NCBI RefSeq assembly: GCF_037996765.1
Contig: NZ_JBBNAD010000002.1
Span: 1-44,697, forward strand
From: Bdellovibrio sp. GT3
GTDB taxonomy: Bacteria > Bdellovibrionota > Bdellovibrionia > Bdellovibrionales > Bdellovibrionaceae
DNA length: 44,697 bases
Direction: 5' to 3'
The notes beneath the pieces are model-generated. The model saw nothing but the letters and a program-made list of their open reading frames with translations. It was not told the origin of the DNA and searched no databases. Each line of letters begins with the position of its first letter. Within the stretch, counting starts at the first letter, position 1. Both the position numbers and the translations under genes were made by a program. Of the stretch, positions 1-7,970 are shown piece after piece.

Positions 1-41
1 ACATTTCTCATCGTTAATGTTACTTAGCGACGAGGTAGACG

Positions 42-125
42 GTTGTATCGAAGGCCGAAGCCCTTGTCAACACCCTCTCAAACTTTTTTCTCAATTTTTT
101 TCAAAAAGAAAAAATTCAGAAAATC
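42..125 (-). promoter_or_regulatory. strong sigma70-type promoter with AT-rich upstream element, firing off the left edge
   Basis: On the minus strand a perfect -35 TTGACA (65-70) is followed by a 17-bp spacer and a -10 TACAAC (42-47). Upstream of the -35 (about 85-125) lie phased A and T runs resembling an UP element. The transcript would start near position 35 and leave the window. This architecture is typical of stable-RNA or other highly expressed genes. What it drives is not visible. Confidence 0.6.
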
Positions 126-524
126 GTTTGATCAGACCAGCTGCCAGCAAGAAAAAACATTATTGAATACAAATCAATAAGTTAGGTCAGCTGTTTGTGT
201 TTGATTTTTCAAACATCGCGGCGGTGAGGCTGAGTTATAGGCCTATTACCCAAACCAGGCAAGGGCTTTTTTATTTATTTTCGGATGCAGTTTAATCAGG
301 CAAAAAGTGCACTTTTTGCTAAGAATATGGGCAGAAACTAACTCCGCGGCGCTTCATGCTGAAATATCAGGCCCCAACAAATAGGCAGAATCAGGCGGTA
401 ATTTCAAATGAAAGCTGAGAAAGGCTTCGAACAGAACTAAAAATCCCCGCTCTATATATAGAAACGAGGAACCATCCATAAAACCCACATATATAAAGAA
501 CTCGCTGAACCTATCTTAAGATCT
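126..524. other. gene-free stretch
   Basis: No convincing reading frame is seen here on either strand. It holds AT-rich DNA, a 20-bp perfect palindrome at 300-319 and a short T run near 270. It is probably the intergenic space between an outward promoter at the left edge and the 3' end of the small exported protein gene ending at 525. Confidence 0.5.
300..319. repeat. 20-bp perfect palindrome
   Basis: GCAAAAAGTGCACTTTTTGC reads identically on both strands with no spacer. It lies in gene-free DNA. It could be a protein-binding site or a relic hairpin. There is no flanking T tract that would make it a clear terminator. Confidence 0.5.
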
Positions 525-797
525 TTATTTGGATTCCCTGTCTTTTACGATCACTTCAACTTCTCCATCGTTTTCAACCAAAGGATTAAACGTCACCGGA
601 TTGTAGGCGCGCGCTCGCTTCACAGAGACGACGTCAGCAGAGAATGAATTCTCGGAGCTCACAGCTCGCGCGAGATTTTGTTGGAGTGCTTGGCCCTCTT
701 GATTGGTGCTCTCAATCATAGAGTTGAAATCACTGCGCGCAGAGGCCAGTGACAAATACAAACTAGAAACAAGAAGCAAAACTATTTTTTGAAGCAT
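525..797 (-). CDS. small exported protein of unknown function
   Basis: 90 residues. The ATG at 797 is preferred over upstream in-frame starts because GGGGGG lies just ahead of it and the new N-terminus (MLQKIVLLLVSSLYLSLASA) is a clean Sec signal peptide with an AxA-type cleavage site. The mature part of about 70 residues is polar, mentions no known motif, and ends in a charged tail (VIVKDRESK). It is not recognised as a known family. The protein is probably periplasmic. It stands alone, with a second small minus-strand gene about 200 bp upstream. Confidence 0.5.
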   Translation of the reverse strand: MLQKIVLLLVSSLYLSLASARSDFNSMIESTNQEGQALQQNLARAVSSENSFSADVVSVKRARAYNPVTFNPLVENDGEVEVIVKDRESK

Positions 798-1002
798 GTT
801 CCCCCCAGTGCTTGGATACTCTTCAAAGCAAGGAACAGACCAGGGGTTAAGTTGTTGATATTCCGAAGACGGGTCTGAGCACTTATACCCGGAGTATCTC
901 CGCTCCACCGATGGAAGTCCTTGAAACCCGGCCTGTTTCCAGAAAGATGACTAGGAAACAAACATGAACAAGATATACACGGTGAATTGACTCAAACTGA
1001 GA

Positions 1003-1353
1003 CTATCGATTCGCCACTCTGGCGGCAGGCTTTTGCAGCTTACGCAACTTTTGCGAAACCTTCTTGGGCTTACCTACACTTGCTATGCGACGCTTGATGG
1101 ATTTCTTTTTCTGCATTGCCAGATACTTTTCAAAAGTCACAAGTCGCTTTGCCGGAACAACCGAAAACCGATGGGGGTTCTGAAATTCGAGTGCGTCCTG
1201 CAAAATCTGACGATCGATATTTTGATAGCGTTGATCCTGGTACGCAGTGACAGTGGTTTTGATTCTTTCAGGAAGAGGATTCAGTTGATTCAACCGATTC
1301 ATCGTCTGAAAGACAAGTAAGAAACCAAGAAGTGCAGAAACAGGAAAGTTCAT
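1003..1353 (-). CDS. small basic protein with N-terminal hydrophobic segment
   Basis: 116 residues from the ATG at 1353, which follows a GAGTGGGG purine stretch; a GTG at 1368 would add five residues. Residues 1-17 are hydrophobic and could be a membrane anchor or uncleaved signal. The last 35 residues are very rich in Lys and Arg (KKKSIKRRIASVGKPKK), suggesting binding to nucleic acid or acidic polymer, or cytoplasmic retention. No family is recognised. An overlapping plus-strand frame (1033-1320) is less convincing. Existence of the gene is moderately supported. Confidence 0.4.
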   Translation of the reverse strand: MNFPVSALLGFLLVFQTMNRLNQLNPLPERIKTTVTAYQDQRYQNIDRQILQDALEFQNPHRFSVVPAKRLVTFEKYLAMQKKKSIKRRIASVGKPKKVSQKLRKLQKPAARVANR

Positions 1354-1524
1354 CAACAAATACCCCACTCGTGTCAGGCAGAATATCTGAAGAGAATGAA
1401 TTAAGAACGCAAAATAAGAATTCTCGTATTTGGTAGTTTCATAGTGCGATATTCGTGGAATCTCCTCGCAGGAATTATGAGGAGCATTCCCGAATCTGCT
1501 GGCTCCACTACTCGGCCTGTTCGC

Positions 1525-2847
1525 TCAGTGCCCCTTAGTTTTGCACTTCAGGATTGATTCGACAGAAGTGCTTTTTGGTGCGAACAGGAGACTGAATTCC
1601 TGACTGATTCCTGGAATTAGATTAATTGCAGATACAAGAGTCTCAGGTTTTATCTTGGTAAAACTCATTCCTTTGACGTTTGTGATTTTGATATCCTTGG
1701 CAACGAATGCCAACGTCAGTCCCCTTTGCGAAGGCATGCGCTCCAATACGATGGGAGCAACTCCATCAACAAGGTATTCAAACGCAACAGACCCATTTTC
1801 GGAAACTTCCGTAGCTGATGATTGCACCTTTTCACCATTGACTGAGCAATCCACGTCGACAGCTTGTAATTGTGCTTTTGAGGCAGCAAGAGCCTCAGCC
1901 AGATAGGCTTTGATTTTGAAATTCTTGTATTCCTCCCAATTAAAGTCGTTTCTTGGAGTTAAATAGAGCTCCAATGAACCTAAATCGAAGGTCACCATAT
2001 CAAACGCCGATTCAACATTTTTCATTGCCTCTTCGGAACGCACTCCTGAGCCCTTTGCACATGCTGCGATTTCCGATTTCAAAGTGTCTTTTACATACTT
2101 TATTTTATTTTTAATCAGCGTTGGCAAAACATACTGTTTATCCTCGTAAAAACTCTCTGCTGCAGTGACGAAGGAACTCAAGCCTGGGCAAAAGTCTTCG
2201 AATTTCAGCGCCGTCGACTCGGCGAGTGTGTTTACCCTCTTTTGCAGCAACTCCCCATTCACCGTTGCCAGCATTTTCTGAGACGCCAATGGCATCAACA
2301 AAGTAGTTCTCTTTAAGATCCCCTGCGAGATGAGCTCTTGAGCTGCGACATCCAAACCGTAGGATGCTGCCGCCTGTTTGAAGGCTTGCGCAAGAACATT
2401 GATATCCATCTGATTTACCTTTCCTTCAGCTAGTGAAAGATCAAATATGTACTTATTGGACTTTAAAGCTTGATAGAACGTCAGGTCTTCACCACCTGAG
2501 ACTGATTTAAACAAATTATCAAATGCTTCCGATTCTGGAGTGGTTGATGAATCTCCAGCGAGATCCATTCGCAAACGCACAACAGCTTCGAAGACCATTC
2601 CAGAAATAGCCGCATTCAAGGAATCTGCGCTTAAAGCAGAACCGTCGGATGATTGCCCTGCTGTAATAGTTTGATCAAGCCGGGAAACCGATCCTCTTTG
2701 CAGAGTCTTGACAGTTACTTCATCGGGGTTCGCGGGTTTCGTCGTAAAGGGATCTGTCCCAGAATGAGACAATAGATTACCGTCACTGTTCGGTTGGCAG
2801 CCAACTGTCAACAATATGAAAGCGCTAACGAATATATGCTTTTTCAT
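1525..2847 (-). CDS. lipoprotein of unknown function
   Basis: 440 residues. The ATG at 2847 is chosen because AGAGGAA precedes it and the protein then begins MKKHIFVSAFILLTVGCQ, a lipoprotein signal with lipobox TVGC and acylated Cys17. The mature protein has a Ser/Thr-rich linker, then a mainly helical middle part, with three Cys beyond the lipid-bearing one (CPG and CAKG in the middle, CSV later) and a final CKTKGH tail. Gln follows the Cys, so outer-membrane sorting is likely by the +2 rule. No known domain is recognised. It appears monocistronic. Confidence 0.75.
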   Translation of the reverse strand: MKKHIFVSAFILLTVGCQPNSDGNLLSHSGTDPFTTKPANPDEVTVKTLQRGSVSRLDQTITAGQSSDGSALSADSLNAAISGMVFEAVVRLRMDLAGDSSTTPESEAFDNLFKSVSGGEDLTFYQALKSNKYIFDLSLAEGKVNQMDINVLAQAFKQAAASYGLDVAAQELISQGILKRTTLLMPLASQKMLATVNGELLQKRVNTLAESTALKFEDFCPGLSSFVTAAESFYEDKQYVLPTLIKNKIKYVKDTLKSEIAACAKGSGVRSEEAMKNVESAFDMVTFDLGSLELYLTPRNDFNWEEYKNFKIKAYLAEALAASKAQLQAVDVDCSVNGEKVQSSATEVSENGSVAFEYLVDGVAPIVLERMPSQRGLTLAFVAKDIKITNVKGMSFTKIKPETLVSAINLIPGISQEFSLLFAPKSTSVESILKCKTKGH

Positions 2848-3033
2848 AACTGGATTCCTCTTGTTGATATTGGATAGTTCCAGATTCATGCCCTCTTTGG
2901 ACCCATTGCTATAAACAACAGTAAGTGTATATTTTTTCCCATTTGCCTGCCTATATTATGGTCAAACATGCAAACTCCATAGGGTGAGCTGGAAAATATT
3001 TGTTTATTTAGCTCCAAATGGTACACAGGGAAC

Positions 3034-3723
3034 ATGGAAAAAAGTGCCGTCAACGAAATCCCTTTTGCAAATATCTCTGAACAGTATACTGAAGCCCGCC
3101 TGCTTTTGCGTGAGGCTCTGAAGGCCACTGGCAGAGTCTATTTATCTTCACGATTTGACGACCACTTTTTCACTCTTTCAAACAAGGAGCAGCTGGATCT
3201 TCTGCAGGACCTTGAAAGATGGTCCAAGCTTATTCTGGAATTTGTGGCTTCGGGTGGAAATCACAAAAAAACAAAAGATATTTTCCGCTACTATCTGTCG
3301 CGTTTGAACTTCTCGGCTCCCGAGAGTTTTATCAACCAAATTCAGGATGGAGACGTTGTTGAGATTTTCGGCAGCGACAACCGCCGCTTATTTGCGAACC
3401 CTGAGTTGTTTGATTTTTCATCCTATGCGCCGGATGTGATGTTTTCCGGTCAATGGTGGAACTTGTACGAAAGAGATTCTGTCATTTCCGACAAGCTACA
3501 AGAGATCGGGTACGAGACGTTTATGGGATTAAATAAAACAACCCTGAAACCGAACATTCCCACTCATACGGTTAAGGAAATTCGCTCTCAGGGTCGTTAT
3601 GTTTCTGAAGTGCAGATCCGAGCAGTGGCCCCAATTACAATTGGCACCACTGTGGTTGCAGTTGCGGCCTTGGAAACCTTTAGGCTGCTTGAGGGTGCGC
3701 TACCTTTGCACACTCATTCATAA
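3034..3723 (+). CDS. unknown protein with PAS-like segment
   Basis: 229 residues, AGGGAA just before the ATG. It has no signal peptide or membrane segment, so it is cytoplasmic. The N-terminal third is helical. Residues about 105-165 (from DGDVVEIFGSDNRRLFANPE onward) have the look of a PAS-type sensory strand/helix pattern, and the tail is hydrophobic (ITIGTTVVAVAALETFRLLEG). No family is firmly recognised. The 3' end overlaps the convergent HDO gene by 44 bp. Its position beside an acyltransferase, an oxidase-like protein and an XRE regulator suggests a sensor or partner for that module, which is inference only. Confidence 0.6.
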   Translation: MEKSAVNEIPFANISEQYTEARLLLREALKATGRVYLSSRFDDHFFTLSNKEQLDLLQDLERWSKLILEFVASGGNHKKTKDIFRYYLSRLNFSAPESFINQIQDGDVVEIFGSDNRRLFANPELFDFSSYAPDVMFSGQWWNLYERDSVISDKLQEIGYETFMGLNKTTLKPNIPTHTVKEIRSQGRYVSEVQIRAVAPITIGTTVVAVAALETFRLLEGALPLHTHS

Positions 3724-4303
3724 TTCTGTAATAGATTTCCATGGACTCGCACAGATTCTGATAGATATGTGCGCGTTCAAGATCAGTCACCTGATCCACC
3801 GCCTTCAATACATCCTGAAAATGCTCAACGTCCTCTTCGGCGTGAACTTTCAGGAAGGTATAACCTTTAATACCTGCCGCTTTGATTCTGTTTAAAACTT
3901 TTGGACCTGACTTCGCTGCCAATCCTTCAAGGAAAAGCGAGTATCCCAAATGTGACGTAGGACCGACTTCTTTAATCCAATAGTATTGGGTTTTCCAGAA
4001 AACATCGGTAAAGTTGAAAACATGAGAAGATTCACTGCGCATGAACTTCAAATCATTCTTACTCATTTTCTCATGGCCCGCCTCCTCTTCGATATGGTGT
4101 TCGAATTGGGCTTTCAATGGATGACTTTTCGGTAAAAGATCATTGCACATATTCAGGAATGTCGATGTATGCGCAACGAATGCGTTGGTTTGCGCAACCC
4201 ATGAACTGTAAAAGTTAACACTTTCCCACGGCATGGTTTCAATAAAGTTACACATCTCATCTACTTTGGCAGTGGCTTTTGCTCTGAATTCTGCTGGTTT
4301 CAT
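3680..4303 (-). CDS. haem-oxygenase-like diiron oxidase/oxygenase (HDO superfamily)
   Basis: 207 residues from the ATG at 4303 (MKPAEF), reached by AGGAGA in the short gap after the upstream gene. The helical protein carries what reads as a complete HDO metal-ligand set: E74-x2-H77, E126, and H154-x3-D158-x2-H161. These match the pattern of CADD, UndA and related TenA/haem-oxygenase-fold enzymes that bind two irons and activate oxygen. No signal peptide is present. It lies 20 bp downstream of a GNAT-like acyltransferase gene on the same strand, so the two probably form an operon and may act on the same small molecule. Substrate is unknown. It overlaps the convergent gene 3034-3723. Confidence 0.75.
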   Translation of the reverse strand: MKPAEFRAKATAKVDEMCNFIETMPWESVNFYSSWVAQTNAFVAHTSTFLNMCNDLLPKSHPLKAQFEHHIEEEAGHEKMSKNDLKFMRSESSHVFNFTDVFWKTQYYWIKEVGPTSHLGYSLFLEGLAAKSGPKVLNRIKAAGIKGYTFLKVHAEEDVEHFQDVLKAVDQVTDLERAHIYQNLCESMEIYYRIMNECAKVAHPQAA

Positions 4304-4323
4304 AAATTCTCCTGTAATTTGAA

Positions 4324-4974
4324 TTAAGCTGCGATTTTTGAAGTTTGTGGCATACCACCCCAAAGGGCTTCCACTGTCTTTTTGGTGAAATCATCCGCTT
4401 CCCTTGGTGTTTCGTATTTACTCATCACCATGACCGAGCAGAGATTGTTGTATTTGCTGATTTGAGCAATTTCCGTGAATCCGATCAAATCGCCCAGGAA
4501 ATTAACCTTGCGGTCCATACGTGCAATCCCCAGAGCACCTTCGAGATTTAACTCCTTCATGACTTTAAGACCCAAGCGAACGATAAGCTCCGCCACTTTA
4601 GGACCGCCGGCTTCTTTGGTACGGAAGCCCGGGGCTACCGTTAAATACTCCATTGCCAGGAATGAATTGATGTTCTTTTCAAGAAGTTTGGTTTTGGCCT
4701 CTTCAGACATCGCACGAACGTATGAATGATCAAGGCTGCTGCTTTCACGCAAGTCAAAAGGACTGTACAAATGGAATCCAGCGACCTCGTCATCCTTTAG
4801 AACCACCGCAATCACCTTGGCACGCTGAAATTCATCGTGATTAAGTTTTGCTCCACGTGAAGCCAAATCCGCGCCAAACTCACTGGCCCAAAGGTGGTAA
4901 CACTTGTTTACGTAACCGATCTCCTGAGTCGTTTTTGCACCCGTCGTATAGATGAGGCGATATGAAAAGTTCAT
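4324..4974 (-). CDS. GNAT-fold N-acyltransferase, autoinducer-synthase/FeeM-like
   Basis: 216 residues. The centre (about 105-165) has GNAT/LuxI-fold features: a hydrophobic strand AMEYLTVAPGFR, a glycine-containing turn, a long helix AELIVRLGLKVMKELN and a second strand ALGIARMDRKVN followed by LIGF. This layout resembles N-acyl amino acid synthases and AHL-synthase-like proteins more than small acetyltransferases. The protein is cytoplasmic. It is first in a two-gene operon with an HDO enzyme and diverges from an XRE regulator 108 bp away. A product such as an N-acyl amino acid or signal is inferred and could be wrong. Confidence 0.6.
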   Translation of the reverse strand: MNFSYRLIYTTGAKTTQEIGYVNKCYHLWASEFGADLASRGAKLNHDEFQRAKVIAVVLKDDEVAGFHLYSPFDLRESSSLDHSYVRAMSEEAKTKLLEKNINSFLAMEYLTVAPGFRTKEAGGPKVAELIVRLGLKVMKELNLEGALGIARMDRKVNFLGDLIGFTEIAQISKYNNLCSVMVMSKYETPREADDFTKKTVEALWGGMPQTSKIAA

Positions 4975-5000
4975 GTAAATTCCTCTTGGTTTTTAGGTAG

Positions 5001-5065
5001 AAACATTTCCGTGTTTGTATAAACATAAACACGATGATATTTCGGATGTGCACAGAGAAATGTTT
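5001..5065. promoter_or_regulatory. divergent promoter region with nested inverted repeats
   Basis: Between the acyltransferase gene and the XRE gene lie two nested inverted repeats. The inner one is CGTGTTT (5010-5016) with AAACACG (5027-5033). The outer one is AAACATTT (5001-5008) with AAATGTTT (5058-5065). Both arms are perfect. They are well placed to be operators for the adjacent XRE protein. Which repeat is bound is unknown. Confidence 0.5.
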
Positions 5066-5082
5066 AGTGGAGAGATGAGAAA

Positions 5083-5376
5083 ATGAATTCGTACGGTGAA
5101 TTTCTAGCCTATTGCCGAAAAGTCAAAGGTCTGTCTCAGACTCAAGTCGCAGAGATTCTTGGTTACGAATCGGGTCAAATTGTTTCTGATTGGGAATGCA
5201 ACATCTCCCAGCCTCCTATACTTGTCATAGGTGAACTGGCGCGTATCTACGATTCCCCTCGTGAGACGTTTTTCAACTACATCCTAGAGAGACAAATTAG
5301 CGAAATCACAACGAACCATCAAAATGTCTTTACAGAATCAGGAATAATTAAAAAGGCTATGAAATCGCTGCAATAA
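5083..5376 (+). CDS. XRE-family transcriptional regulator
   Basis: 97 residues; the ATG is preceded by GGAGAGATGAG. Residues about 4-60 form a Cro/C1-type helix-turn-helix, with the typical SQTQVAEILGYESGQIVSDWE recognition region followed by a conserved Pro-containing helix. The C-terminus is short and polar, with no obvious ligand domain. It diverges from the acyltransferase-HDO operon across a promoter holding nested inverted repeats, so it probably controls that operon and itself. A weak terminator follows at 5438-5456. Confidence 0.8.
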   Translation: MNSYGEFLAYCRKVKGLSQTQVAEILGYESGQIVSDWECNISQPPILVIGELARIYDSPRETFFNYILERQISEITTNHQNVFTESGIIKKAMKSLQ

Positions 5377-5437
5377 AGAGTGATCTTAGTTGAGTCGACA
5401 TCATCTACTTTAAATAACTGATGCAGTTTCCCCAGAC

Positions 5438-5456
5438 TCCACCCGAGGTGGATTTT
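5438..5456 (+). terminator. weak intrinsic terminator after the XRE gene
   Basis: A six-bp stem TCCACC/GGTGGA with a CGA loop is followed by TTTT. It separates the XRE gene from the cco operon. The stem is short, so efficiency may be low. Confidence 0.45.
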
Positions 5457-5538
5457 AACTCCTGTTGTGTCCTCAGCATTGCTAATCCTTAAGATATCGT
5501 CGATAAGGATATCAAGCACATGTTAGGAGACTGAACAC

Positions 5539-7806
5539 ATGGAGCTCGATCGGCTAACCACATGCAAATACTGCCTGAGTCCCTCAAATGGATTCGAGTA
5601 CTGTTGTGAAGCATGCCGGATCTTGAGCACCCAAATGGGTTTCTTAAATCTTTCTGATAAGAATCCCTTTGCCTATCTGGACCAACCCGAATTTCAAATC
5701 CAGTACAAACAAAGTATCGACAAAGGATATGACTATCTGATTTTTTGCGAGGGCATGCACTGTTCTTCCTGTGTGCACTTGATTGAAAAACTCACGGAGT
5801 ACTGTCCTGGAGTTTCAGAAGCACGTGTCAACTTTGGACAATCCACGGTGGCGGTGACACTTGCACCCGAGGGCTCTTTAGCAAAGGTGGCTCAGGCAAT
5901 TTCGGAATTGGGCTACACTCCCCGACTAATTGGCACAGCTGATAATATTCAGGATAAATACACTCAGGAAAACAGAACATTCTTAAAACGCATTGCGGTC
6001 GCAGGTTTCTGTGCTGGCAATATAATGTTATTCACGATTCCCATATATGCAGGACTTTCCGGTGTGTGGGAAAAAGCTTTTAATGCTGTTGGACTTTTGC
6101 TGTTTTTGCCAGTCTTGTTGTACAGTGCTCAACCGTTTTATCATGGCACCCTGAATGCACTAAAATTTCGCACCATGAATGTGGACTTGCCGATTACCAT
6201 CGCCATGTTGAGTGGATTCTCTCTTTCCACTTGGAACTTCATTAACGGCAAGGGTGACATTTACTACGACAGCACCGCAAGTTTTCTGTTTCTAATCCTC
6301 AGCGCACGCTATCTGCTGAAAAGAGTGCAGCAAAACTATCTGGCTCCTGCACGCATGGAAACCTACTTCAAGGATCAAATCTACGAGTGCATGAATAACG
6401 ATACCTCCAGATTGATTCCATGGAATCTTATACGACCTGATGACATTATCCGCATCAGATCAGGACAGACTCTCCCGACTGACTGTGAACTCTTGGGCGA
6501 ATGCGCCACGGTGGATTCTTCCCTGTTCAATGGTGAATCTGTACCACAAGTTTATTCCCAAGGGATGCAGCTTCTCGGAGGAACGAAACTTCTAAGCAGT
6601 CCTGTTCTGATGCAGGCAAAGGTCTCTTTTGAGAAAAGCAAAATAGGTCAGCTATTTCAGGATTTGGATCAGAAGAGTTATCAAAAAAGTCATTTCGTGG
6701 GGCTTACGGAGCGTCTGGCTCAGCATTTGATAGTTGGTGTCTTTTCGTTGGCAGCGGTTTTTGCGATTGGATACTCCTTCGTGGATCTGACAGTGGCACT
6801 ACAAAGAGCCCTGGCTTTGATTGTCATTGCGTGTCCTTGCGCACTGGCATTTGGATCTCCTTTAACCTTGGGACTTGCTTTAAAGAAAGCTCAGAAAAAA
6901 GGAATTTTAATTAAAAGTTCAAATGTCTTTGAGAAGGTTTTGGAAATCAAGAATGTCTTTTTTGATAAAACTGGAACACTGACAACGGGAAATTTAAGCC
7001 TTACCCAGAGCGTGCCGACAGATCTTTCCGCTAATTTAAAGTCCATCATTCTTGGACTGGAGTCGTCGTCTCAACACCCTATCGCATTTGCAATTCGTCA
7101 AGCATGGGCTGACACCACTCCTTCCAACAGTATCACCGATTTGGGTGAGATTATAGGCTATGGAGTAAAAGGTCAGGTTAGTGGTGACCAATACGAAATC
7201 AGCACGGCGCAAGTAACCCACGCAAACTCTCAAATGGTCATTCAGGTTCAAAAAAATGGAATGACTGTATGCCACCTCTTCTTTGAAGACCGTTTGCGCG
7301 ATGAGGCACCCGCAATTATCAAAAGACTTCACGCAAAAGGCATTCAAACGTTTTTACTCTCTGGTGACTCGAATGCAAGAGCCAAAGAGGTTGCCCAAAA
7401 ATGTTTCATTCCAAATGAAAACGCGTTGGGAGAAATGTCTCCTGAGGGAAAATTTGAATTTTTAAAGATCCACGACCATACATGCATGATCGGTGATGGC
7501 GCCAACGATTCATTGTCATTAAAAAATGCCTCTGTCGGTATTGCTGTCAAAGGCAGCGTCGACCTGAGTCTGCAATATGCAGATGTTTACTTCACCCGAG
7601 GCGGATTGAACCCCTTACTGGACCTCTTTGCCTTGGCTGAGAGAACTCGCAAGGTTCTTACCAGAACTTTAACTGTGTCGTTAATTTATAACTTGCTGGG
7701 CGGAGCTGCCGCATTGTTGGGGTTTATTGATCCAATGATGGCGGCAATTCTGATGCCGATCAGCTCGGTGCTGATTGTACTCACCTCACTTTGGGGGATG
7801 AGATGA
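5539..7806 (+). CDS. ccoI: copper-transporting P-type ATPase for cbb3 oxidase assembly
   Basis: 755 residues. N-terminal Cys-rich metal-binding segment (CKYC, CCEAC), then an HMA-like domain with CSSC at 75-78, eight expected membrane helices, the CPC metal-transport motif at 432-434, the phosphorylation motif DKTGT at 476-480 and the hinge GDGANDS. The N-terminal extra domain plus CPC is typical of CcoI/FixI. The enzyme exports Cu(I) across the inner membrane for the binuclear centre of cbb3 oxidase. It begins an operon in which every junction overlaps; its stop overlaps the ccoS start by 4 bp. The ATG follows TAGGAGA. Confidence 0.95.
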   Translation: MELDRLTTCKYCLSPSNGFEYCCEACRILSTQMGFLNLSDKNPFAYLDQPEFQIQYKQSIDKGYDYLIFCEGMHCSSCVHLIEKLTEYCPGVSEARVNFGQSTVAVTLAPEGSLAKVAQAISELGYTPRLIGTADNIQDKYTQENRTFLKRIAVAGFCAGNIMLFTIPIYAGLSGVWEKAFNAVGLLLFLPVLLYSAQPFYHGTLNALKFRTMNVDLPITIAMLSGFSLSTWNFINGKGDIYYDSTASFLFLILSARYLLKRVQQNYLAPARMETYFKDQIYECMNNDTSRLIPWNLIRPDDIIRIRSGQTLPTDCELLGECATVDSSLFNGESVPQVYSQGMQLLGGTKLLSSPVLMQAKVSFEKSKIGQLFQDLDQKSYQKSHFVGLTERLAQHLIVGVFSLAAVFAIGYSFVDLTVALQRALALIVIACPCALAFGSPLTLGLALKKAQKKGILIKSSNVFEKVLEIKNVFFDKTGTLTTGNLSLTQSVPTDLSANLKSIILGLESSSQHPIAFAIRQAWADTTPSNSITDLGEIIGYGVKGQVSGDQYEISTAQVTHANSQMVIQVQKNGMTVCHLFFEDRLRDEAPAIIKRLHAKGIQTFLLSGDSNARAKEVAQKCFIPNENALGEMSPEGKFEFLKIHDHTCMIGDGANDSLSLKNASVGIAVKGSVDLSLQYADVYFTRGGLNPLLDLFALAERTRKVLTRTLTVSLIYNLLGGAAALLGFIDPMMAAILMPISSVLIVLTSLWGMR

Positions 7807-7970
7807 ATATTTTAATACTTATGATTCCGATGGCTTTACTACTGGGCGCAGGTTTCCTGTACTCATTTTTTTGGGCGAACTCCAAAGGTCAGTTCGATGA
7901 TCTGGAAACTCCCGCCCACCGCATGCTTTTGGATGAAAACGAAAGGACTGAACGTGAACACATCAAATAA
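7803..7970 (+). CDS. ccoS: cbb3 oxidase maturation protein CcoS
   Basis: 55 residues, easily overlooked because it is so short. One N-terminal membrane helix (MNILILMIPMALLLGAGFLY) is followed by SFFWANSKGQFDDLETPAHR, the family signature F-W-x4-GQ(F/Y)DDLE-P. CcoS is needed for cofactor insertion into cbb3 oxidase. It overlaps ccoI by 4 bp at its start and ccoNO by 17 bp at its end, implying translational coupling. Confidence 0.93.
   Translation: MNILILMIPMALLLGAGFLYSFFWANSKGQFDDLETPAHRMLLDENERTEREHIK

Noticed and set aside
1033-1320. Plus-strand frame opposite the small basic protein gene
   Set aside because: No ribosome site and no domain; the minus-strand frame has a plausible start and strongly biased composition.
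5377-5538. FNR/anaerobox upstream of ccoI
   Set aside because: The spaced TTGAT-N4-ATCAA pattern was looked for and not found. Only GATATC pairs at 5493 and 5508 occur, which do not match it.
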